From JAPXLN01 sp033809515 (GTDB taxonomy: Bacteria > Bacillota > Sulfobacillia > Fermentithermobacillales > Fermentithermobacillaceae), in assembly GCA_033809515.1 (NCBI GenBank), contig JAPXLN010000002.1, positions 62,001 through 126,000 on the forward strand: a DNA stretch of 64,000 nucleotides, given 5' to 3'. Made by a program: the position numbers and the translations under genes. Numbering within the stretch: position 1 is the stretch's first letter; every line of letters starts with the position of its first letter. The notes beneath the pieces are model-generated. The model ran no database searches and was not told the origin of the DNA. It worked only from the letters and a program-made list of their open reading frames with translations. Positions 16,705-23,820 of this stretch are shown one piece after another.

Positions 16705-17652
16705 GTGATTCTGTTGCGCTACTCTAAGCTGGGCTCTACGGGACTAAGCGTATCAGCCCTCTGCTTCGGTTCTTTACCCATAGGTCCTGCACAATACTCT
16801 CTTTCTCCGGATGACGGCAAAAGTATTGTTGACTTTGCCTGGAGCATGGGCGTAAACTTCTTTGATACCTCAGAGTTCTATTCAACTTACCCGTACCTGA
16901 AGGCAATAGCTCGCAGGCCCGGAGCAGTCATTTCCACCAGAAGCTATGCTTACAACGAAGAAGGCATGAGATGCAGCCTTGACCTTGCCAGAAAGGAATT
17001 AGGCCGGGATGTAATAGATATCTTCGGACTGCATGAGCAAGAGTCAGGTTTGACGCTAAAAGGGCATAGGGGGGCCCTTGAGTACCTTTGCCGGGCTAAG
17101 GAGAAAGGGGACATAAGGGCCATTTCAGTATCTACGCATTACACAAACTGTGTTCGCTCTGCAGCTATGCATGATGAGGTTGACGTTATCCTGGCAATCC
17201 TCAATATGGCGGGCCTGGGCATAAGAGGCGGTAATCTGCAGGACATGGAGAATGCTCTTGCGTTTGCCAAGAGCATGGGAAAGGGCATATACATCATGAA
17301 AGTGATAGGCGGCGGACACCTGTACAGAGATCCGGGCAAGGCCCTTCGCTATGCCAGGGATTTTCCCCATAAAGACAGCGTTTGTGTTGGCATGAAGAAC
17401 CGCTACGAGGTAGAATTTGCTGCGAAGGTGATAGCAGGAGAAGATTTCCCGGAGACCACTGAGAAGGTATCTGCGGCAGGGAAGCGCCTCTCAGTGGAAG
17501 ACTGGTGTCAGGGATGCGGTCGGTGCCAGGAAGTCTGCGGGTTCTCTGCCATACATGTCATAGGAGGCAAGGCAGTAGTTGACCCGGAAAAGTGCATGCT
17601 CTGCGGTTACTGTGCCAAAGCGTGTCCGCACTTTTGCCTGAAAGTAATATAA
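16705..17652 (+). CDS. Aldo/keto reductase-like protein with 2x[4Fe-4S] ferredoxin domain (paralogue)
   Basis: 315 residues from GTG 16705. It is colinear with the protein at 4581-5537: an AKR barrel starting YSKLGSTGLSVSALCFGSLP, then two cysteine clusters (CQGCGRCQEVCG and CMLCGYCAKACP). The last Cys of the first cluster is followed by Gly rather than Pro. In the barrel, Asp/Tyr (FFDTSEFY) and His (FGLHE) of the AKR tetrad are present, but the catalytic Lys is replaced by Arg (VISTRSYA). Activity may therefore be changed or lost, or the protein may work as an electron carrier. It lies just upstream of ruvX. Confidence 0.8.
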   Translation: MILLRYSKLGSTGLSVSALCFGSLPIGPAQYSLSPDDGKSIVDFAWSMGVNFFDTSEFYSTYPYLKAIARRPGAVISTRSYAYNEEGMRCSLDLARKELGRDVIDIFGLHEQESGLTLKGHRGALEYLCRAKEKGDIRAISVSTHYTNCVRSAAMHDEVDVILAILNMAGLGIRGGNLQDMENALAFAKSMGKGIYIMKVIGGGHLYRDPGKALRYARDFPHKDSVCVGMKNRYEVEFAAKVIAGEDFPETTEKVSAAGKRLSVEDWCQGCGRCQEVCGFSAIHVIGGKAVVDPEKCMLCGYCAKACPHFCLKVI

Positions 17653-17672
17653 GATTCAGAGGAGGGTTACGC

Positions 17673-18098
17673 CTGAAGGGGGAAACTTGTCGCATAATCG
17701 GCATAGACCTGGGCGAAAGGCGAACCGGGGTATCTATCAGCGACGATCTGGCCATTTTCGCTCATCCCCTGTGCGTAATAGAGGGAAAGAGTCAAAAGCA
17801 GCTCATTTCCGATCTGCTTGGTATAGCTGAGAGAAATGGGGCAAAAGCTTTTGTGGTGGGAATCCCGAGGAATATGGATGGTACCGTCGGCGAACAGGGC
17901 AAGAAAGCTATCCGGTTTGCCCGGAAGCTTCAGAACAGGGGCGGACTCCCGGTTACACTGGTAGACGAACGCCTGACAACGGTTCAGGCTGAACGGGCGA
18001 TGATCAGCCTCGGAGCGTCGAGAAAACGCCGTCGCATGTCTATAGATGAAGTGGCAGCAGTCTTGATTCTTGAGAACTACTTGAGGCAGAATCGCTAA
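17673..18098 (+). CDS. ruvX: Putative pre-16S rRNA nuclease / Holliday junction resolvase RuvX (YqgF)
   Basis: 141 residues if translation starts at CTG 17673, which lies 6 bases after GGAGGG. No ATG, GTG or TTG is available in frame near the conserved start; the ATG at 17592 is 81 bases upstream, inside the previous gene. RNase H-fold motifs are intact: IIGIDLGERRTGVSISD, GIPRNMDGT, VDERLTTVQAERAM and SIDEVAAVLILENYL. It processes the 5' end of 16S rRNA. The order ruvX-DUF1292-mltG is conserved in Bacillota. The coordinates depend on the CTG start being correct. Confidence 0.88.
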   Translation: MKGETCRIIGIDLGERRTGVSISDDLAIFAHPLCVIEGKSQKQLISDLLGIAERNGAKAFVVGIPRNMDGTVGEQGKKAIRFARKLQNRGGLPVTLVDERLTTVQAERAMISLGASRKRRRMSIDEVAAVLILENYLRQNR

Positions 18099-18130
18099 AG
18101 CCAGGATTCACCGGAAAGGCAGTGATAGAA

Positions 18131-18556
18131 ATGAACACTAAGGATCCACGAAACCACCGGCAGGGCCAGAATGAAGGCGAAGACCAAGAGGATTTTAACT
18201 GGGACGACGAGAACATTCTTGTTCTAGAAGATGAAGAGGGCCGGGAGTTGCGCTTCACAATCCTCTTTGACGCTCTTTTTGTGGGAGAGAAGCAATACGT
18301 CGTTTTGATGCCGGTTGATGATACTGAAGCCGAAGAAGCTGAGATGGTAATCCTGCGTGTAGACGAAGGCGAAGACGGCGAGAAAACCCTATCTACCATC
18401 GATGACGATGACGAGTGGGCCCGGGTTCTTCAGGCATTTGATGAGTTGGACATCGAGGAAGAACTGGCTGACTACGACATCGTTCTAGAGGAAGACGATA
18501 AAGATGCGGGCAAACCTGCACCAGAAAACAAGAAAAGAGAAGACCGGAACAGATAA
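18131..18556 (+). CDS. DUF1292 family protein (YrzB-like)
   Basis: 141 residues from ATG 18131; GTG 18122 in the same frame is too close to the GGAAAGG site. It is highly acidic. The central part (about 28-75) reads NILVLEDEEGRELRFTILFDALFVGEKQYVVLMP when taken in sections, the DUF1292 core. The C-terminal tail is rich in Asp/Glu then Lys/Arg. Function is unknown; the family sits between ruvX and mltG throughout Bacillota. It overlaps mltG by 53 bases. Confidence 0.85.
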   Translation: MNTKDPRNHRQGQNEGEDQEDFNWDDENILVLEDEEGRELRFTILFDALFVGEKQYVVLMPVDDTEAEEAEMVILRVDEGEDGEKTLSTIDDDDEWARVLQAFDELDIEEELADYDIVLEEDDKDAGKPAPENKKREDRNR

Positions 18557-19559
18557 GCTGAAAGCAGCCGGCTTAATCCTTTTTGCCTGCTTTCTGTGCT
18601 TGTCCTGTCTGACGTTCGCGGCATCTTGTCCGCTCCCTGAAGGCAGTGACCCTGTGGTGGTGTGTGTTGGGGCAGGTTTATCCACAAGGGATGTGGCCGA
18701 TCTTCTGGCTGACGCCGGCGTGATCCGCAGTTCTTTGCTCTTCCGGGTCTTGGCCCGGGTTTCCAGGGCCGATGGCCGTATGCAGGTGGGAGAGTACAAG
18801 TTCGAGCCGGGGATATTTGTCTGGGATGCCCTGCGCAGCCTCGTCGAAGGGCGAGTCATCTATTACATGCTGACTGTGAGAGAAGGGCTCTCAGTTGAGC
18901 AGATCGCTGAGTTAATCGAAGAGCGAGGGTTTGGTTCCAGGGATCGGTTTCTCGAAGAGGCTCACAACAGCTCCTTGCTGCCTGAGTTCGTGTCGCCGTC
19001 TGACTGCTCAGGAGCGAGGTATGTTCTTGAGGGTTACTTATTTCCCGACACTTACAGCATCACAAGAGGCATGTCTGAGAAGGATTTAGCCGTGATGATG
19101 GTCAGCCGGTTTTCTCAGGTTTTCTCTGAGGAACTTCAGAACAAGGCACGAGCTATGAATCTGACTCCTCATCAGGTTGCGACCCTTGCTTCCATAGTCG
19201 AGAAAGAGGCCTGTACCCAGGAGGAGAGACCTATCATTGCCGCAGTCTACCTGAACAGGCTGAAAATAGGCATGATTCTTCAGGCGGACCCTACGGTCTT
19301 GTATGCCCTCGGCAAGACCCATGGTAACGTGCTCTGGAAAGACCTTGAGGTCGATTCTCCCTATAATACCTACAAGTATGCAGGTCTTCCCCCGGGTCCA
19401 ATCAGCAATTTCGGCAAAGCTTGCCTTGACGGTGTTCTTAACCCGGATGATATCGATTACCTCTATTTCGTAGCTAAGAACGACGGGACAGGCACCCACG
19501 CCTTTGCCCGTACCCTTGCGGAGCATGACCGTAACCGGTTAACGTACCAAGGAAACTAA
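18504..19559 (+). CDS. mltG: Endolytic murein transglycosylase MltG (YceG)
   Basis: 351 residues, ATG inside the end of the DUF1292 gene. An N-terminal membrane anchor (about 20-40) is followed by a LysM-like region (GLSTRDVADLLADAGVI) and the YceG catalytic domain. The catalytic Glu is in ASIVEKEA, followed by RPIIAAVYLNRLKIGMILQADPTV. The substrate-loop sequence YNTYKYAGLPPGPISNFG is conserved. MltG cuts nascent glycan strands and sets their length at the division and elongation machinery. Confidence 0.93.
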   Translation: MRANLHQKTRKEKTGTDKLKAAGLILFACFLCLSCLTFAASCPLPEGSDPVVVCVGAGLSTRDVADLLADAGVIRSSLLFRVLARVSRADGRMQVGEYKFEPGIFVWDALRSLVEGRVIYYMLTVREGLSVEQIAELIEERGFGSRDRFLEEAHNSSLLPEFVSPSDCSGARYVLEGYLFPDTYSITRGMSEKDLAVMMVSRFSQVFSEELQNKARAMNLTPHQVATLASIVEKEACTQEERPIIAAVYLNRLKIGMILQADPTVLYALGKTHGNVLWKDLEVDSPYNTYKYAGLPPGPISNFGKACLDGVLNPDDIDYLYFVAKNDGTGTHAFARTLAEHDRNRLTYQGN

Positions 19560-19667
19560 GGCTCCCATAAACCGCTCAAGATCAACTGGTCTTTAACCGC
19601 TTGAATAACCCCAGGCCTTACAAAGGCATTCTAGGGATGTACCAGTTTTCCAGGGGAAGGGATGGAC

Positions 19668-20144
19668 ATGAAATCGAAGGTACGAGTTTTGGTTATGCTT
19701 TGTTTCCTGGTAGGTATTCTGACCTTGACCGCTGACTGCCCCAGGTGCCTTGCAGTTCCTGAATGGGCTTTGGCGGCACCGCAAGGGTGGTGGGACGAAG
19801 TTGACCTTTTGTCAAGGCTGGTTATGGGCGAAGCAACCGGTGAGCCGTTTACAGGTCAGGTAGGGGTCGCAGCAGTAGTCATCAACCGTACACAAAGCCC
19901 GCTTTTTCCGGGAACTGTACCGGGAGTCATATACGAACCGGACGCTTTTGAGTCGGTTAGCAACGGACTGATCTGGTCAAGGTCTCCGGCCACAGAAGAG
20001 GTCAGAGCTGCCGAGCTTGCTTTGAACGGGTGGGATCCCACCTATGGGGCCCTGTTTTTCTGGAATCCGTATAAGCCTGTCAGCCCGTGGATCTGGACGA
20101 GGCAGATTATCACACAGATCGGCAGTCATGTATTTGCCTATTGA
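19668..20144 (+). CDS. sleB: SleB-like spore cortex-lytic enzyme (Hydrolase_2 domain only)
   Basis: 158 residues from ATG 19668, 8 bases after AGGGGAAGGG; ATG 19662 is too near. A signal peptide (about 6-32) is followed directly by the catalytic domain: LSRLVMGEATGEPFTGQVGV, then VINRTQSPLFPGTVPGVIYE and GALFFWNP. The Glu in MGEA is the expected catalytic residue. SleB hydrolyses the muramic-delta-lactam-containing cortex during germination. It lacks the N-terminal peptidoglycan-binding domain of Bacillus SleB. ypeB follows, as in Bacillus, and is needed there for SleB stability. Confidence 0.88.
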   Translation: MKSKVRVLVMLCFLVGILTLTADCPRCLAVPEWALAAPQGWWDEVDLLSRLVMGEATGEPFTGQVGVAAVVINRTQSPLFPGTVPGVIYEPDAFESVSNGLIWSRSPATEEVRAAELALNGWDPTYGALFFWNPYKPVSPWIWTRQIITQIGSHVFAY

Positions 20145-20186
20145 ACTGATCTGCCGTCTGAATAGGGTCAAGGAGGTTGGGATCTC

Positions 20187-21581
20187 ATGAAATGGAAAAC
20201 AGCCGGTCTCGGACTCCTGGCAGCTATCGCTGCAATTAGTCTGGTATTTGGTTTCGGCCAGTACAGACAGGCCCAGGCTGCGAGGATCCAGCTAGAGGGC
20301 ATGCGACAGCGGGCCATTTTCAGCTTGATCTCTCATGTGGAAAACATTGAAGCTGACCTGGCCAAAGCTAGAGCTGCATCAACGACCGGACAGCGTACAG
20401 CTTTTCTGACTGCGTGCTGGTCTCACTCGGAATCGGCCAGAGACAGCTTAGGTCAGATAAGCGTTCCCGGAGCTGACCTCACTTCAATGCGACAGTATAT
20501 TGCCCGTGTAGGAGACTATTCAAGGGTGTTGGCTCAGAAGCTTTCCCGGGGCGGTACGGTTACCCCCAAGGAATGGTCGGATCTGGAAGCGCTGGAGAAC
20601 GGGATCAAGGATCTATCAAAGGCTTTATCGGAAACTGGAAAGAAGGCGCTAAGCACAAGCAGCCCCAAGACACTTAGGGGAGTCGCCGCCGTTATGGGAT
20701 TTGCCTGGGCTGCCCCTAAGGAGTCGCCCTTGCTCGAAGGTTTTTCAGAGATGGATACCATGTCTCAAAGCATTCCTTCTCCCGTCTACGACGGTCCTTT
20801 TGCTGAAAGAAACCAAGCGCTCCTGGCTCTTGCTCGACCCGGGCCTGCTGTCTCCCTTGAGGAGGCCAAGAAAAGAGCGATTGGTTTTATGAATCCGGAA
20901 GATAGATTCGAGTCGGTTCGGGTGGAAAACGTAGACGGTGCCATTCCCGGATTCCTTGTGACAGGAAAAAGACCTGATGGCAGCGAGGTGACTGTCTCGG
21001 TGGCACTCCAGGGAGGGGCGGTTGTGTGGGCAACAGACAGCAGAGTTGGTCGTATGCCCGCCATTGACATAGATACAGCCCGTAAGAAATCCCTGGATTT
21101 CCTCAAATCCAAAGGGTTTGAGACTCTGGTTGAAACGGGTTGGCGAAAGCCCGGTCCGGGAGCGGGCAGGGTAACCTTTGCGTATGTCCCTGTAACAACC
21201 ATTGCGGAAGGCAATTCCCGCAGGGAAGTGAAGCTTTACCCGGACACAGTCAAAGTGGAAGTGGCGTTGGATACAGGCCAGGTCTTGTCGTTCGATCAGA
21301 GGGCTTACCTCACAACCAATGACCACCCGTCGCGGGCCATCCCTGCCCCTCTGGTCACCCTTGAAGAAGCTCGAAATGTGCTTAAAGACGATCTCAAAGT
21401 GCTGGAAGGCGGAGGGAACCTTGCTGTCGTTCCTCTTCTTCCCACAAGAGAGATCCTGGCCTGGGAATTCCTAGCTCAACACGGAAGCGACATGTACCTC
21501 ATCTATATCAACGCTATGACAGGGGCAGAGGAGATGATCTTCAAGGTTATCTCCGACGATACAGGTTCCCTCACCACTTAG
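20187..21581 (+). CDS. ypeB: Germination protein YpeB
   Basis: 464 residues, ATG preceded by AAGGAGGTTGG. One N-terminal membrane helix (about 5-24) is followed by a helical domain and, from about 230, PepSY-like repeats (VSLEEAKKRAIGFM, then IDTARKKSLDFL and LVTLEEARNVL). YpeB interacts with and protects SleB in the spore and is degraded at germination. The gene directly follows sleB with 42 bases between, so one operon. Expression in the forespore is expected by family precedent; no convincing SigG site was found. Confidence 0.92.
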   Translation: MKWKTAGLGLLAAIAAISLVFGFGQYRQAQAARIQLEGMRQRAIFSLISHVENIEADLAKARAASTTGQRTAFLTACWSHSESARDSLGQISVPGADLTSMRQYIARVGDYSRVLAQKLSRGGTVTPKEWSDLEALENGIKDLSKALSETGKKALSTSSPKTLRGVAAVMGFAWAAPKESPLLEGFSEMDTMSQSIPSPVYDGPFAERNQALLALARPGPAVSLEEAKKRAIGFMNPEDRFESVRVENVDGAIPGFLVTGKRPDGSEVTVSVALQGGAVVWATDSRVGRMPAIDIDTARKKSLDFLKSKGFETLVETGWRKPGPGAGRVTFAYVPVTTIAEGNSRREVKLYPDTVKVEVALDTGQVLSFDQRAYLTTNDHPSRAIPAPLVTLEEARNVLKDDLKVLEGGGNLAVVPLLPTREILAWEFLAQHGSDMYLIYINAMTGAEEMIFKVISDDTGSLTT

Positions 21582-21647
21582 GCTGCGGAATACAAAAGGT
21601 CTGCAAGAGGCATGCTAAAGTCCGGTTCGGAAGGGAGGTGACCAGCC

Positions 21648-21830
21648 TTGCCCCTTACTCAAACAGAGACGTGGTACCTCAATGAATGCATCAAAGGGGA
21701 GACGCTTCTCTGTCAGAAATTGGCGTTCTACGCAAACCAGGTTGAGGATCCCCAGCTACGAGGGCTCATCGGAAACCTGCAGATGACTTGCCAGCGTCAT
21801 GTAGACATGCTGGCAGGTCACATACGGTAA
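21648..21830 (+). CDS. Small CotF-like spore coat protein
   Basis: 60 residues from TTG 21648 after GGAAGGGAGGTGA. It is a helical protein (LTQTETWYLNECIKGETLLC...) resembling half of a CotF/ferritin-like helical hairpin; small companions like this often precede CotF genes in Clostridia. It is followed 37 bases later by a longer CotF-domain protein. The assignment rests on this pairing and the helical pattern; function is inferred. Confidence 0.6.
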   Translation: MPLTQTETWYLNECIKGETLLCQKLAFYANQVEDPQLRGLIGNLQMTCQRHVDMLAGHIR

Positions 21831-21867
21831 TGATCCCGATTCGCCAATGTAAAAGGAGGTAAGCGGT

Positions 21868-22653
21868 GTGTCGCAGATGTTCGGTAGCGTCGGAGGGCGA
21901 AAACTCACTGACAAGGAAATAGCTGAGGACATTCTGACAGGGCAGAAGTACATGCTCAACTACTACTATGCTCCTGCCATACTTGAAGCTTCCGCCAACG
22001 ATCTTAGGTCAACGTTCCAGCATGTGCACAACAATAAGCAGAGCGAAGCGAAACAGGTGTTTGACTACCTCAATTCCAAGGGCTGGTATCGTGTTCGCCA
22101 GGCCGATAATCAGACAATGAATGATCTCAGGAATACTGCTCAAGAAGCAAGGCAGATTCTAGCCTCTATCGGACCTTCCGGGGGCATGATGGGGCAGCAG
22201 ACATGGACCGGTACCCAGGCCGGTGAAGGGCAAAGCGGTTACGGACCCAGCAGTCTGTCCCAGGGCGCAAGGTGGGGCGGACAGCCCAGCCAGATGGGAA
22301 GCACCTACGGGGCAAGTCAGTGGACCGGTACTCAGACCGGTGAAGGGCAAAGCGGTTACGGACCCAGCAGTCTGTCCCAGGGCGCAAGGTGGGGCGGACA
22401 GCCCAGCCAGATGGGAAGCACCTACGGGGCCAGTCAGTGGACCGGTACTCAGGCCGGTGAAGGGCAAAGCGGTTACGGACCCAGCAGTCTGTCCCAGGGC
22501 GCAAGGTGGGGCGGACAGCCCAGCCAGATGTCAAGCCAGACGGGTTCATGGAGTCAACGAGGACAGCATGCCGGAGTGCAGGAGTCTGTCACTTTGCCAT
22601 CCTGGACTCGAGGAAGCAACATTTCTTCCGAAAGCGAGAGGTCCACATTCTAG
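21868..22653 (+). CDS. CotF-family spore coat protein with C-terminal 39-residue tandem repeats
   Basis: 261 residues, GTG start after AAAGGAGGTAAG. Residues 1-105 are a CotF domain (LTDKEIAEDILTGQKYMLNY, then FDYLNSKGWYRVRQADNQTM). From about residue 113 there are nearly three copies of a 39-residue unit beginning WTGTQ and ending TYGASQ, rich in Gly, Ser, Gln and Tyr. The tail is Ser-rich. CotF proteins are spore coat components. The repeats look like a low-complexity, possibly cross-linkable or self-associating coat segment. Variation between copies is tiny, implying recent duplication or gene conversion. Confidence 0.85.
   Translation: MSQMFGSVGGRKLTDKEIAEDILTGQKYMLNYYYAPAILEASANDLRSTFQHVHNNKQSEAKQVFDYLNSKGWYRVRQADNQTMNDLRNTAQEARQILASIGPSGGMMGQQTWTGTQAGEGQSGYGPSSLSQGARWGGQPSQMGSTYGASQWTGTQTGEGQSGYGPSSLSQGARWGGQPSQMGSTYGASQWTGTQAGEGQSGYGPSSLSQGARWGGQPSQMSSQTGSWSQRGQHAGVQESVTLPSWTRGSNISSESERSTF
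22204..22530 (+). repeat. In-frame 117-bp tandem repeat (2.8 copies)
   Basis: Copies begin at 22204, 22321 and 22438, each with TGGACCGGTAC. The third is cut at 22530 (93 bases). Between copies only a few bases differ, for example one codon giving Ala/Thr/Ala at unit position 6. The unit length is a multiple of three, so copy-number change would keep the coat protein in frame. It also explains several long shadow reading frames here. Confidence 0.95.
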
Positions 22654-22680
22654 AGACAAGATAAAGCTCAGAACCGGGTG

Positions 22681-22710
22681 GGAAGGGGTAGCTGCCTGTC
22701 TACCCCTTCC
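22681..22710 (+). terminator. 11-bp perfect hairpin between the coat gene and galT
   Basis: GGAAGGGGTAG (22681-22691) pairs fully with CTACCCCTTCC (22700-22710) around an 8-base loop. A-rich rather than T-rich sequence follows, so termination may be inefficient; it separates the spore coat pair from galT. Confidence 0.5.
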
Positions 22711-22739
22711 TGCAAAAACCGTCGAAAGGACGAATCTCT

Positions 22740-23801
22740 TTGCCTGAACTTCGTTTTCACATGCTTACCGGGGATTTTGTTATCATAGCCACCGAACGGG
22801 CAAAACGACCGTCTGAGTTCCGTGCCGCCCAGCTCGACGAGGGTCCTGTCAGAGAACACGATCCCAAATGCCCGTTTTGTCCGGGGAACGAGGGGCAGAC
22901 GCCTCCTGAAATATATGCCCTTAGGGAAGGGACTGCTGCAAATGAACAAGGCTGGAAAGTGCGAGTGGTTCCTAACAAGTTCCCTGCTCTTCTTCCCTTA
23001 GCTCAGATTCATCCCTCCGAGGTTCAGGGACTGTCCTCTTCCTTGGGGGACTCGCCGGGCGTTGGCGACGCGGAAATGTACTGGCAGATTCCTAGTGTGG
23101 GAGCTCATGAGGTTGTCATAGAATCTCCCAGGCACGACGGAACTCTAGGCACTTACAGCATCGACGAGATCGTTTCTATTCTTGAGGTTCTGAGAGATAG
23201 GAGTTTGGTCCTATATGACCGCAAGGAGATCAAGTACGTGCAGATATTCCGCAACTGGGGCAAACTTGGCGGAGCCTCCCTTTCACATCCGCACTTTCAG
23301 ATAATGGGACTCCCTGTAGTCCCGCCCCGGATCGTGAACGAGACTTCCAGGTTCAGACTCTATGAGCATAAGACCAAGCGATGCCTGATCTGTGACCTAA
23401 TAGAAAGGGAACTGGAAAAGGATGAACGGGTGGTCGCACAGACTGACGCCTTCGTTACACTGTGTCCCTACGCTTCCGAGTTTTCGTTTGAGACTGCTCT
23501 GGTTCCCCGAAAACACAGCGCCAGCGTATTTGGTTCAACTGCAGGGTTCATAAGAGAACTGGCTCAAGCCCTAAGCGACTTATTTGCCAGGTACGAGAGG
23601 TCTTTTTCATCTCTCTCGTACAACCTGATCTTTCACGATCTGCACGATCTGGGGCGTGACAAGTCAAACGCGCCTTTTCATGGCCACATCCACGTGTATC
23701 CAAGGTTGAACGTAGAGGCCGGCCTTGAGCTTGGCGCAGGGGTTCACATAAACCCATCGCCGCCTGAGGTGGCAGCTCAGCAGTTGCGGACTCAAATATG
23801 A
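22740..23801 (+). CDS. galT: Galactose-1-phosphate uridylyltransferase
   Basis: 353 residues, TTG start after GAAAGGA. The N-terminal zinc-site motif CPFCPGNE and the interdomain VVPNKFPALL are present. The active-site triad reads HPHFQ (in SLSHPHFQIMG), where HPHGQ or HPHSQ is usual; the nucleophilic second His is kept. HGHIHVYP in the second HIT-like domain is intact. It exchanges UMP between UDP-glucose and galactose-1-phosphate. Shorter GalT homologues of this class may act on other hexose-1-phosphates. It leads a sugar nucleotide/glycogen cluster with glgA and galU. Confidence 0.88.
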   Translation: MPELRFHMLTGDFVIIATERAKRPSEFRAAQLDEGPVREHDPKCPFCPGNEGQTPPEIYALREGTAANEQGWKVRVVPNKFPALLPLAQIHPSEVQGLSSSLGDSPGVGDAEMYWQIPSVGAHEVVIESPRHDGTLGTYSIDEIVSILEVLRDRSLVLYDRKEIKYVQIFRNWGKLGGASLSHPHFQIMGLPVVPPRIVNETSRFRLYEHKTKRCLICDLIERELEKDERVVAQTDAFVTLCPYASEFSFETALVPRKHSASVFGSTAGFIRELAQALSDLFARYERSFSSLSYNLIFHDLHDLGRDKSNAPFHGHIHVYPRLNVEAGLELGAGVHINPSPPEVAAQQLRTQI

Positions 23802-23820
23802 CTAAGAGGAGGCTGTGGAT

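Noticed and set aside
22204..22530. CRISPR-like array
   Set aside because: Repeats are directly adjacent, coding, 117 bases long and without unique spacers.
22159..22747. Long overlapping frames on both strands across the coat-gene repeats
   Set aside because: The 117-bp unit is a multiple of three, so any frame without a stop in one unit stays open in all. Only the CotF frame has a ribosome site and a recognisable domain.
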